Part shown: positions 12,401 to 24,400 of the stretch, in pieces | Layout: every line of letters starts with the position of its first letter | How positions within the stretch are numbered: the stretch's first letter is position 1 | NCBI GenBank assembly: GCA_021014325.1 | Contig: CM037459.1 | Location: forward strand, 11,007,501 to 11,071,500 | Source: Plazaster borealis | Taxonomy: Eukaryota; Echinodermata; Asteroidea; Forcipulatida; Labidiasteridae | DNA: 64,000 nt | Direction of reading: 5' to 3' | Notes under the pieces: generated by a model | Seen by the model: the letters and a program-made list of their open reading frames with translations, nothing else | Database searches by the model: none | Told to the model about the DNA's origin: nothing | Made by a program: the position numbers and the translations under genes

Positions 12401-15400
12401 TCCAGGCATCTCTTATACTAGGCTTCTTCCACTCTACTGTTTTTCTTTTGAATTTGAGTGGTTAAAGAAAAAGAAATTCTAGCGCAATTGTTGTTCTTTT
12501 CTTTTCTATGTGCGTTGTGATGCAGCATTAAAATGCCACAGGCAGTAACAAATGGTAAGGGGCACCCTCTGTCATCCCCACCCCACCCCTATCCCCGATA
12601 CGGGTAAGTAGGCCTGCACAGATTTGGTGGAAATGTTTCTCCCTAAATCCACTTTTCTTTGACAGAAGTATTTAAAGCACTTCTAGAGAGACCTAACAAA
12701 AACACAAAACGCATCTGATTTCTCTCCAGAGTGCATTGTAGATTCAGTTTGATAACACCGTAACCAGACAGGTGCTGCATACTCAACTCAAGTAATGACC
12801 TACTATTATGATAGAATAAAACTGCACCACAACCTTCTCTAAACTTTACAAACAACATTTATAAACCAAAGGCAATGTTATATAACGTACAACAAAGGCA
12901 TTTTTCAACAAAATGATACTTAAACCAATTAATTCCTCTTAATGACTGTTAAGGAAAGTACATCAGCAATTATTGACAAAAAGAAACATTGTTGACAGGC
13001 AGCATGCTTGCCATGTGACAAATACAACGGCTGTTTGAGTATGCACACTCAAATATTCACTCTCCGTGCAAACACATGGGCTTAACAAATTTGTACTATC
13101 TAAACGGCCGTTGACTTATCAATAACGGAAGAGGCTAAGAGGTTTAAGATTTTACGGTGAAAATCTTTCGAAAACTGGTAGAAATCTAATTTTTTGGAAA
13201 GGCTATCACAGTTTATAATAAGTTATGGATTATTTGCAACAAGAAACGTGATATTATAATTAGTCCCTTGAGTTGGTACCGGCAAGTGGGGCTGGCTCAT
13301 GGACTATGACGAATGCGGGTACTCTGCAATGTAGCTCCGATTCTCAATAACAATTGAAAGTGCTAGAAATGTTTCACTGTTTTAAACGGAAATCACATGT
13401 TCAAGTTAAAAGTTTAGAAAAATACAAGTATGTAGATCATTGTAGATATACACAACATTATGCACACTATATAGTCCGGTGGCTTAATGAAAAAAATCGT
13501 GACACGCCGGAGTAAGCACCAAACTTTGCACACTTGTTTTATGGGTCCCATAGAAGCATATTAGAGGGGGTGCCCGGTCTGTCATCTCCAGGTCAAGATG
13601 ACCGCCATTTTTAAAACAATCTGATTTAGGTTCCAAATACTGGGAAAGAACCATACAAGATAAGTTAATAATTAAAATTGCGTAAATCCTAGATGGCGGC
13701 CTTATTGTATGGCAATCTTGCCTATTAAATTAAACAATTTGAATAATTTCAACACGTTTCTTATGGGGTTACTGTTGTAAGAGAGTTGTCTTTATGTCGG
13801 CCCTAGTGCATGTACAGGTATCTTCACGAGATGTTAAAAGTGACCATTGTTCCTGACATCATAGTTAATCAACAAATAGCATCATGCTACTGTCAGCTCA
13901 TGTTACCATAAACGTAATTTGCTTATCTGTACTTGGTAACTGTAAGCGTAGCATTCTGGTATAAGCAGTTTCCATGAAGTTGGGCCCTGTTCTCACGTGG
14001 CAGGGTCTTGACAGCACAAGTTTATCATTTTTTTCTGCTTGACCTCATAAAAAGGACGACTAGGAACTACAAACTGACAAAATACCCCAAGGCATCTGAA
14101 AATGAGAAGCTTCAGTCATATTTAGAGTCTTAGAAATAGCCTACACAGACAATCTCAATGTCTTCCGAGAACAAAGAACATGACCATAGGGTAGGATGAG
14201 TCGTTGTACTTAATCCGATCTTTCATTGAATGGCATGATCACCATCAACTCTATTTTTGGTTCCTTTTGAACCACTGTGGGACATAGACAGGATCAATAA
14301 CATGTGTGATTTTACTTAATGAAGCCCATGAGAATTAACACACAACTTTGATAACAAATGCAGATCTCCTAATGTACATTCTGGACAGACATGTCTCGAA
14401 CATCAGATACTCTCAAAGGGTACATCAAGGAATTCCATTCTCAAATTCTGTCCTTTTTTTTCTTGATTCTACAGTCTGGCACTCTCTCACAAGAAACACA
14501 TGCAATTTAAAAACCACTTGAAGAAATTGCTATTACATTTTGTTGTTATCTAAAAACTCTTCAATATATAAAACAAAACATATTTGAATCCTGTTCACTT
14601 CAAATTCTAAGTGCTGATGTTATCCCATTGGGAACAAATGTGTGCATTGAATCAAGAATCCAGCAGTGAGCTGTTAAATTGATACAACTACACTCTAAAA
14701 AATAATTGCCCAACATCGGGTAAAACTCTTACCCTTTCGGTATTAAAAAGGGAACATGGTCGTTCAATTGTGTAAAATTTTTGCACAACATCCAAAGTGT
14801 AAAATAGTACCCAATGTTGTGTAATTTTTAATACCAACATGTGCAGCATCTTTAGCACAGCACAGTTGGGTAAGAAGTTTACCCATGTGACGACCATGTT
14901 CCCTTTTTACTCCAAAGTTGGTTAAACTTTAATCAACCTTCATTTTACCCAGGTGTTGTGCTATTTTCTTACCCAATGATTGGGTTATATTTTTTTACCC
15001 AGCACTGTTGTGCAGTTAATTTACCCAACACTTGTGTTGCTTTTCAATCAATTTTTGTGCGCAAATTAATTTGTACCTGGGTTCCTTTCGTAAGGGCTGT
15101 TGCTGTTTTTTTATTTCATTTAAAATAAAATCAAAAAGTAACAATTAAGTTAAAACACTTTTATTAACTCCTGATTCAACAAAGGCACAAAAAAAAAGAT
15201 TAGGGAGGTGAGCGGGTTCAGCCAAAGAAACACTAACGTTATACCCATTAAAATCACTCCGTGTATTTTTGTTCAACTGAAACATAAAACAACTGTGGAG
15301 TTTGTGTACAGCCAGATACACTTGGGGCAAACCAAAAATTGTGGTTTGGTTAGTGAAAACGAACATTAACAAAATTATTGCAAGCAGACTATTGTAGTAA

Positions 15401-18400
15401 TCTCTTCTTGGAAGCAGTGTTGGCTCTGAAAAGAGCCGGTTGGTTTTGCCAGACCTGTTAATGACGGTTCAGACTGTCCGTGACGAAATCGTTGTGTTTC
15501 AAAGTCAATGAAGCTATAGCAATCCATGGCTTTCCTGTGAGATGATGCCTTTCCCTCTTCAACAGACGGTTGTTTCTCGAACAGAACAACAACCATAAAA
15601 CCAAAATTCTCTCTGGGTGGTTACATGAACATCGGATATCAAAGACCTCACGTCCACCCATCCATCTTTGATTGTGATATGTGCCTGCGACTTGCTATGT
15701 CCGAATGTATGTACACTTTGCATTATGGGTAAAATGTTTCCACGAGGAGCAGTTTACCCCCATTTTCAGTTACTTCGTACCACTTGTTGTGCAAAAGTTA
15801 CACTGCTTGTGGTAACAAAAATGTTTTTTACCCACTTCTTGAGTAATTTGAACCTCGGTGTTATGCTATTTGATTTCCTACACAATGTTGGGTACTGTAT
15901 TACCTTTCACCTGTGTATTTTATTTTACACAAGTGAGGGGTGAAACAATTTGTTTCGTTTTACTCAATATTGACCAAATGTTGCACAATATTTGTACCCA
16001 ACAGTTTTACACAGCAACATTTTACACTTCTTTTTTAGAGTGTAGACATGGCATCATCTCTAGAGCCTCTTTCTATCAGACATTCTGCAGTCTCTCCTCT
16101 TGGACTGCTCTAAAGGTACTTTCATGTGCTTACAGGGTCCTTTCTGTCAGAACCTTTTCTTGTCGGTTACACATTCTGCCACATCCTCTCATCCCTTTAC
16201 TGTAGTCTGTTGCAAAGGCCAGTACTGCAAGACATTCTTCAAGCTTTTTTCCCCTTTTACTGCTGGTCTTTGGAACTCCCTACCTCTATCTTGTTGCCAA
16301 CCATCTTCAATACTCCACAGTTAAAACCCTCCACTGGCCCCAGGAAATGTGACCGTATTATTTTGAAGTTGTTGTTGATGGTATTTCATTCCTTGAATGG
16401 TTCTACCCCCTACTACATTGAATAATAAAACCAGTAGACGTCTTTGTTCATCCAATCCTTCATTTTTAGTCGTCCCCAGTTATTGAGGATAGATCCTCAG
16501 AATATGTCAATTCAATTCAATTCAAAATTACATTTATATGTCCGCTTATAGCTATCCGCCCAGGATACAGATTTAAAAGTTGCTCTTAAAATTCCATCTC
16601 TTCCTGAATAGCGACACCTTGGGCTGTTATGATTATGAAATGCTTCAGTTTAAGATAGTGATTTTTTGATTTATGCAATTGATATGCAATTGATATGCTG
16701 TTTGGGAATGTCGTTATGTTACTCCTTTTTGTACCACGTCATGACCATCAAGACTTGATAAATACCGGTGTCCCGGGGAAATCTGTCCCCCCGGAGATTC
16801 TGTCCCCATACGGGAAATTAACATGGACTGGAGGAGGATGATTCAAAAGAGGGCGCTATCAAAAGAAGTTTGTGCACAGTTCGCCGTATGGGGGGACAGA
16901 ATCTCCGGGGGGACAAAATCTCCTGCCACACCGGCATGTCATAACAGCAAAATAATATTATTATTAGTTCGAACATCTTCTCTCCCACTAACTTTTCTAC
17001 ATTTTCCTTACTGTAGAACTCCCATTTAGACAAAAAAAAAACTTTACTCTATAAAGCAGGCATGATATCTGGTCCTTGGAAAAAAGAAGGAACATTTTAT
17101 CAAGTACAAGGGCTGACCTACATGTGCACATGGTGTAGGCTTTAGTAGACTTTTCTGGCTATTTAATCACAATTTTGCAGATTTTTCCAAGGGCCAACAA
17201 ATTCGGAAATCAGACTAAAGTTGGAAGAATATCATGCCTGTTAAAGTAAGCCAATGAACATTAGATTGAATTCCTATCAGATGGGACAAAAGGACTTACG
17301 CTGGTCTTGAGAACGTACAGCACCGGAGCAAAGGACTCTGACTGGACGACTGGAGCATCATGGGAAAGCCCACTGATGAGTGTGGGTTCCACATAGTTGC
17401 CTGGTCTGTCCAGAACCTAGATAAAAAATAAACACAAAGAGCAAACAAATAAATTGAGCAAACCTTTTGCAGTTTGTTTTACATTTCATGTTTTCAATGG
17501 CCGTTCAGATACCCGCTGAACAAATAGTTCATAAACTATAATCTGAAAGTTCACTGGAATTATTTCCTGAGTTGGTCTAAAGGATAATATTTTGATTTAC
17601 CACTGAGGAAAAGTAACGATTACACGACACATACTCGACATAATATATACAGGAAAGGATTCTGTAATAATTAACAATGAAATAAGAACAAAAACAAAAA
17701 TATTGAAAAATGAGAATAACAAGAAAGTTGTGTTTGGTAAATACAAATGCCCCGCAAGCCAGTCCATTTCTTGACTTTAGGCTTAAGGGGGTCCACAAAC
17801 AGTAGGTTTCTAAGGGATCTTAAGACCAGTCAACACAACAAGTTGGTATGCCAAGTCCTTCTTGAGTTATCGCTCAGACAATATTCCTTTTGCTTCAGCC
17901 ATAATGATCTTGACATTTGACCAAGGGAGTCCAAAAGCAATGCTTCTGGGGATACCAAGATTAATCCACACACCAAGTTTGGAGTTGATATACCAAGTCC
18001 TTCTTCAGTTATCGCTCAGATAATAAATGCACACACACACACACACACGTTTGTTAATCCCGCTTACCGAGGACTTCTCTTTGTTCTCCCATTGTTTGGA
18101 CATAGTTTTTTTAGCGACGTCCCCATTGGTTTTGTACACGAAAACGAAGCGAGGACGTCCTCGCTCTGTCAAACACCCGGATCCCTTTTGTTAAAGTCCT
18201 CGGTATAGACACGCTCACACACACACACACACACACAACCTTACGGATCTGGATTGTGGGGCCCTGCTACTGTTGTTCTGTTGTTCCCTTTTCTAAAGAA
18301 TTCCCTTGTGGGGTCCAGGTTGAACAAGAATTCCCTTGTGGGGTCCATTGTTCCATTGTGTAAAAGACCCCACAAGGGTAAGCTCACACACACCCACGGA

Positions 18401-21400
18401 AGGACATGTCAAAAATGTATGCTCCTTCGGTGGCCACACCAACTGCGAGGGAGAAAAACCGTTTTCCCACAAGTCGGAGTGGAATGCGAAAAACAAAAAC
18501 AAAAACTTCTGTGTGAGACGCAGAAGGGCTTTTTGTATAAATAGTAATATTTATAGTATCATTTATAGTGTGCACTTCTCCAGAAAAACAATCAAGGCGC
18601 CAACACAAGTTAACAGAAGAGGAATCAAAATTTTAACCAGTGGTAATACAACTGTTTGAGTAAGTTTTCCTTTGAAGGTGTCCAGGCATCTGTGCTAACT
18701 TTCTTCTTGATATCAAAATTTATTTAAGAATAAAGATGTGTACATTCCCCCAGGGTAAAAGGGAGATGAGAGTAAACTACAGCATTCTAAATTATGCAAG
18801 AACTACTCTCGTCGTGTACAATGACGTATCTCAAATGACGTACCCAGTAAGCTTTCTTCCATAATTAAAATTTTAAAAGGGTTTCCATGGTAATGAAAGA
18901 TCTCAACAATCTGCGTCATCATTAGGAAGTCGTGTAAAAGGCTGCAGGCGGTAATTAACTTAATTAGTCTCACAATAACAAGAGCATCCTTCCCCTTCAA
19001 ATGTCGTTGAATTATACATTTACACTGGCAGCATAAATTTTAGGACATGAACCTTTTTCTTGCACCGCCCGAAGCTGCTGAAAAGTCAGAGGTTTCCTTT
19101 GCAAAACACCTGCAGTAAATTAACAGAATCATTCCTTTCATACACTTTTCGTCTTTTCGCTCGTACTATCATTGAATATACCTTGGTCGGAAGTAATAGC
19201 TCAATAGAGAAAAACTACGAACAATTGCTTCTCGGTAAGAGCTGAATGTTTCATGGTTATTATGTCAATTATTTTTTTGTGAGCTGAACAATTTACACAC
19301 AATGAGTAGTCCACAATAGTTTAGGAGTCTTGCCTGGCATCAAACCATTCACCGATTTATTGTAAAGGCATATTTTATTCCCGGTATCATCATGATGAAA
19401 GGAAATTGCATCTTGATTAAAAGTACACTTAATGATCACCAGGGCCCTATTTTATAGAGCTGCTTAAGCACAAAAAATAGCTATAAGCACAACAAACTTA
19501 TGCTTACCAGACTAAGGTTACCAGCCAAACTACCATGTCATGTGTACAATTTGTGACTGGTATCCTGCTCATTTCTTCTAAGCTGAAAATTGTTAAGCAA
19601 TATTTTCTGCTTAATCAGCTGTATGAAATTGGGACCTGGAACAAAAGTGGGTTGATATGGAAAGGTTTGCGTTAACACCATGTAATATCTCTAAATGAGT
19701 TGGGGTGGTTCTGAAAAGAACCGTTGGTTTCAACTCGACGTTTCGATCAGTATGCTCTGATCGTCTTCCTTTTCTCCAGAAGACGATCAGAGCATACTGA
19801 TCGAAACGTCGAGTTGAAACAACGGTTCTTTTCAGAACCACCCCAACTCATTTAGAGATATTACATGGTGTTACCGCAAACCTTTCCATATCGTATTTCC
19901 ACCATGCAAAGTTTCAAATCCTACTTAAAAGTGGGTTGGGTTTTTGACCTAATGATCAAAATATTTAATGAAAGCTTTGCCTGGCCATCTAATATTCATA
20001 CTGATTTGTTGTCAACAAGGCATTATTTCTTGTCAGTATCATCATGATGAAAGAAAATATCATTTTGGTTAGATTGAACGATTGCATAGAACACAAAACA
20101 CCTTGTAAAGATCCAATGATTCATGTTGGTACTACCTGCAAGTGCTAATCATCATTTTGTTTTACTAGCATTAACTCTTTCAGTGCCTGCTTTTTTTGCG
20201 ATTTAAACCTAAAAATAATGCCCAGTCTTTTTAGGTTTTTCAAAACTCTGTTATATAAACATATTTAATAAGTCTTTCTCACCAAACAAAATGTATCTTA
20301 AATTTGTGTTGCCTTGGTACATCCCAAAGTTAATAGTATTTCTTGAGTTATAATGACCTCTCGTGATAACATGTATATTATGGGTTTTACATGTACGATT
20401 GATGACACTTTTTGAGTACATAAACAAAACCGTACATGTACGATAATGGCGCTTTCGGAGTACATAAAATAAATCGTACATGTACATGTACGACCTTGGC
20501 ACTGAAAGAGTTAACAAGCAGGGAGGGAATGATTACGTCTGGCCAATTTGCATAACAAAGTGGTTAGGCTTAACATGTTTTGTGCACGCTGAATGGTCAC
20601 ATTGAGTAGCAAATAATGATTCTTGAGTAGACACTAAGACAATTTGTGAAGCATATTCTATGCTACACAGAGGAAATCATTTATCTGACAAGCCAATTGT
20701 GAAGGGAGGAAATTCAGACGGGGTTATCAGGTATCAGTTTCAAAGAAACATTTTCTGCTTAAAAAGACTCAAATTCTACATCATTTTTAACCTATGCTTT
20801 AATCTCAATTTGAATGTTTTCAAACTCCACTTCTCGGAAGAAGGGGACAAACACTCCACATTCTGATGGGCTTCAGATTTCAGGATCCAGTGAACCCAGT
20901 CATACGAACAGCTACAGTCCAGAAATGATGTTTATGATTGAATTTAGAAAAGTTTTCTTCAAAGCAATTTAGAGAAAATTTTAGTTTGACAATTCTGATG
21001 AGAGCCAGCAAAAAAAATGCAAATGTGACTACTTTAAATGTTTTCTGGATGTAAGGAATTCAAGGCCCCCCCCCAAAAAAAAAAAAAATACCAGAATAAT
21101 CACATCAACATGCAGAAGTACATGTGTAGGAGTGTTACAAGACTCATTCTATAACATTCCATCACGTGAATCTTCATATTCAGTTATTCCGCGGAACAGC
21201 CACCGGGGGAATGTTACCCAAGAAACCTACGCTGTTTAAATTTACTTCTTCTATTGGAGGGCACACCTCCATAAGAGTTGAGTTTTACATGCCTAGAAAA
21301 TACTACGGTTCACACAGTATTTTTCGCCTCTCAGAAAGTTGTCTGATCCAGTTATGAATCATGCATGCTACGCATAATGTTTCATGCTGTGATGCCCCTC

Positions 21401-24400
21401 TAGCCATGCTAGTCTACTTCAAAAAGAACATTTGCATCTTCAGTGTAGGTGGTCTCCTAATAATACTGAGTTCTTATATAGCACTTTACCACACCCGATG
21501 GGCGTCTCAAGCGCTCAGTATTGTTTTCCTGCAAGGTATGTGGAGCTACGTTTTGAAGTATGAGACTTATTCCTTTACATAGCACCATGCAATCGTTTAC
21601 AAGGTGCTGTGGCGCAATATGCAGCCAATTAAACCAGGAACATGTATCAAAAATTTACAAATGAACGAACTTAAGCATATGGTTTTTGCTCAATGTATAT
21701 CTGCAGTGCAAGTCAAGCTGATGAAATGGCCAATACAATCCACAGTTTGCACAGAAATCTCACAGACAAAACTAAAACTTAATTCACAAACAAAGTTCAA
21801 CTTATGAATGGTGCAGAATATCATTCATAAATTGTATCTCCTTAACAATGTGGTTATGCAAGTTTAGAGATGAATTTGAAAGATTATGCCTTCTTTTGAT
21901 TAATCGGTCACAAGCGGTTAAATTTACTGAACAAGAATCTTATACACATGTTTAGGCGGCAAGTGTGATTTACAAGTTGGTATTAAAATGCATTAATACA
22001 TAATACTAGGTTCCGCACAAGTCTTCATCCACGGTCGTATGGTCTTATGGGAGTTTTATTTTATCAGTAGAATGGCGCACCGTTTTAAATTACTCCTGCC
22101 GTTAGAAGTCACATCTCCTGGTCACGAAACTAGCACCTATTATGCACTTGTTTGTGAAGGTGAACTCAATTCATGAGTGCGGAAATACTTGGGTTTGATT
22201 TGTTTTCCCCATAAAGTCTGTGGGGAGGCAGTACACGGTAATTGTGTTCTAATGTATTCTTCTTATTACTGGTCACACCTGACCACTTTCTCGACCACGT
22301 TGTTGACACCAGTGGAACCAAGGGCTTTTTTTCATAAAGAATTAACCTGCATTTGGCAGGATGTAGAGTGTACTCCTGAGATCAACACACAATGTGTAAA
22401 AGATTGGATTACTAGGAACAGAGAGCAAAAAAGCTGGGAACACAATTCACACAGTGGAAAGCAACGAAACGGGTATTTTCTGCAAAGACTCTGAATCACT
22501 TTTGGAAATTGTCAAAGACCAGTATATCACCACTTGGTCCCAACATATGCATAAGATAAAAGGCCTGTGAAAGTTTGGGCTCAATTGGTCATCGAAGTTG
22601 CAAGAAAATGATGAAAGAAAAAACACCCTTGTCATTTGTGTGCTTTCAGATAGGAATAAAAACTTCTTGCAAGAAGTTTTTATTATTTTAGTGAGAAATT
22701 ACCTCTTTCTCAAAAACTACGTTACTTCAGAGGGAGTCGTTTCCTACAATGTTTTATACTATCAACAGCTCTCCGTTGCTTGTTACCAAGTAAGTTTTAT
22801 GCTAATATTTGTTTTGAGTCATTACCAAACGTGTACGATACCTTTAACGGAGATAAAAACAATGCGTTTCAATCGCCAGTTTGTATTGTTTTCAAAATGT
22901 AAGAAGACAAATCACTCCTTCTCTTCCCCAAGCATTTTTTACCTGGCACTCACAAAACTCAAGTGAACACAAAAATGAGTTCAACAGTTTCATCAGAATC
23001 AGTTCATTAGAGAGAATTTTTCTAATTTTTGATCAACAGCTTCTGAAACTGAGCATGACTATTTGCAGAAGAAAACAAAATCAAGGACGATTTCTACTAA
23101 ACTGTCCATTTCTCGTTAACCTTTTCATCTTCTTTCAAAAACAATTCATCATATGAAATCCTCCTCAGAGATGACCAGCAGTTTTTTTCATTTCTTATCA
23201 ACGAAACGTAATTAGCAGAGGATAAACAAAATCGAGCATGGTTATAAACTCACATTATTCTAAGTTATCCTTTTCTTCTTATCCTTTTTCCTCTATTTGA
23301 AACTTGTTCATCATCAGGGATATTCCTCAGAGATTCTAGCAGATTTTTCCATTTAATGTCAACGAAGTATCATTAGGGTAATAAAATCAAGCACGGTTAT
23401 AAACTAGTTATTATTCTAAACTGTTCTTGTTATCCTTTGTCTTCTTTTTGAAACTTTCCATCTAAAGGGACTTTCCTCAGGGATGGACCATCGGCTTCTT
23501 TCATTTCTTGTCAACGAAGCTTATCATAGAACGGGTCATCATGGGTCCTTTCAGTTCATACATGCACCAGTCTCTTGACAACCACATCCAGGGTTTGAGT
23601 TTTCTAGAAAGGGCTTTAACTTTGACTATGTCAGTATGTGGCATTTCAAAGTTCTACTTTTAAAGTTCTGACCAGCAGCCGATTTCACGAAGGTAGTGCG
23701 TAAGTTGCGCCATTTTGTGGCGCAACTTTCAAACTTGTGAAATCGATCCTAAGTTAGTGGCGCAACTTAAGCCATAAACGTTGCGCAAGTGGACTTACGC
23801 CATGGCGTAAAGTTTCGTGAAATCGGCGGCAGGGCCCAATTTTGTGCTAACTGTAGCAGAAACATTTGCTTTTTCATAAGCGTATTTCACAGGCTAGCAC
23901 AAAAATTAGGCGGCCATCTTGCGCGGTCACCATGGATTTGTATTGTTACGTCATTCATTTTCATACAGTAAGCACGGAAGGTTAGCATGCCTTTTTGTGT
24001 GCATACGGTTAGCAGCGCTATGAAATAGAAACTCGCTCAGTAAGCACAAAATTTGGCCGTTAAGCAGCTCTATGAAATTGGGCCCAGAATAGGGCCCTGA
24101 AAAGAGTGTATTAGGAGACAATGCTCTCTTTTGTTGACTCTACCTTTCTAATGAGTTTGTTCATCATCACCAGTGATTTCAAACCCACACGTATACAAGT
24201 AGGAATACATTCGGGACAAAGTTTTTCCTTGGAAGACCTTCCGAGTCTTGCTCTGCCCGGTTGATACACATTGCATAAATTGCATGTAAGGAGGAGCAAT
24301 ACCATGTATGCGCTTTTATACCACCAGCGGAACTTTGACTGGTATAAGCTGCTGGATGGGTAAACAGTGAAGATTTGCGATGCGAGAAGTGCAGTTACAA

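Noticed and set aside
15375..15661. Histone gene upstream of the stem-loop at 15422
   Set aside because: All three minus-strand frames were read; none ends like H2A, H2B, H3, H4 or H1.
22598..22966. ORFs repeated around 22.6, 41.2, 41.7, 45.7 and 56.7 kb with similar peptide ([18 protein letters not shown])
   Set aside because: They are translations of the family A MITE and share its inverted structure; not a gene family.
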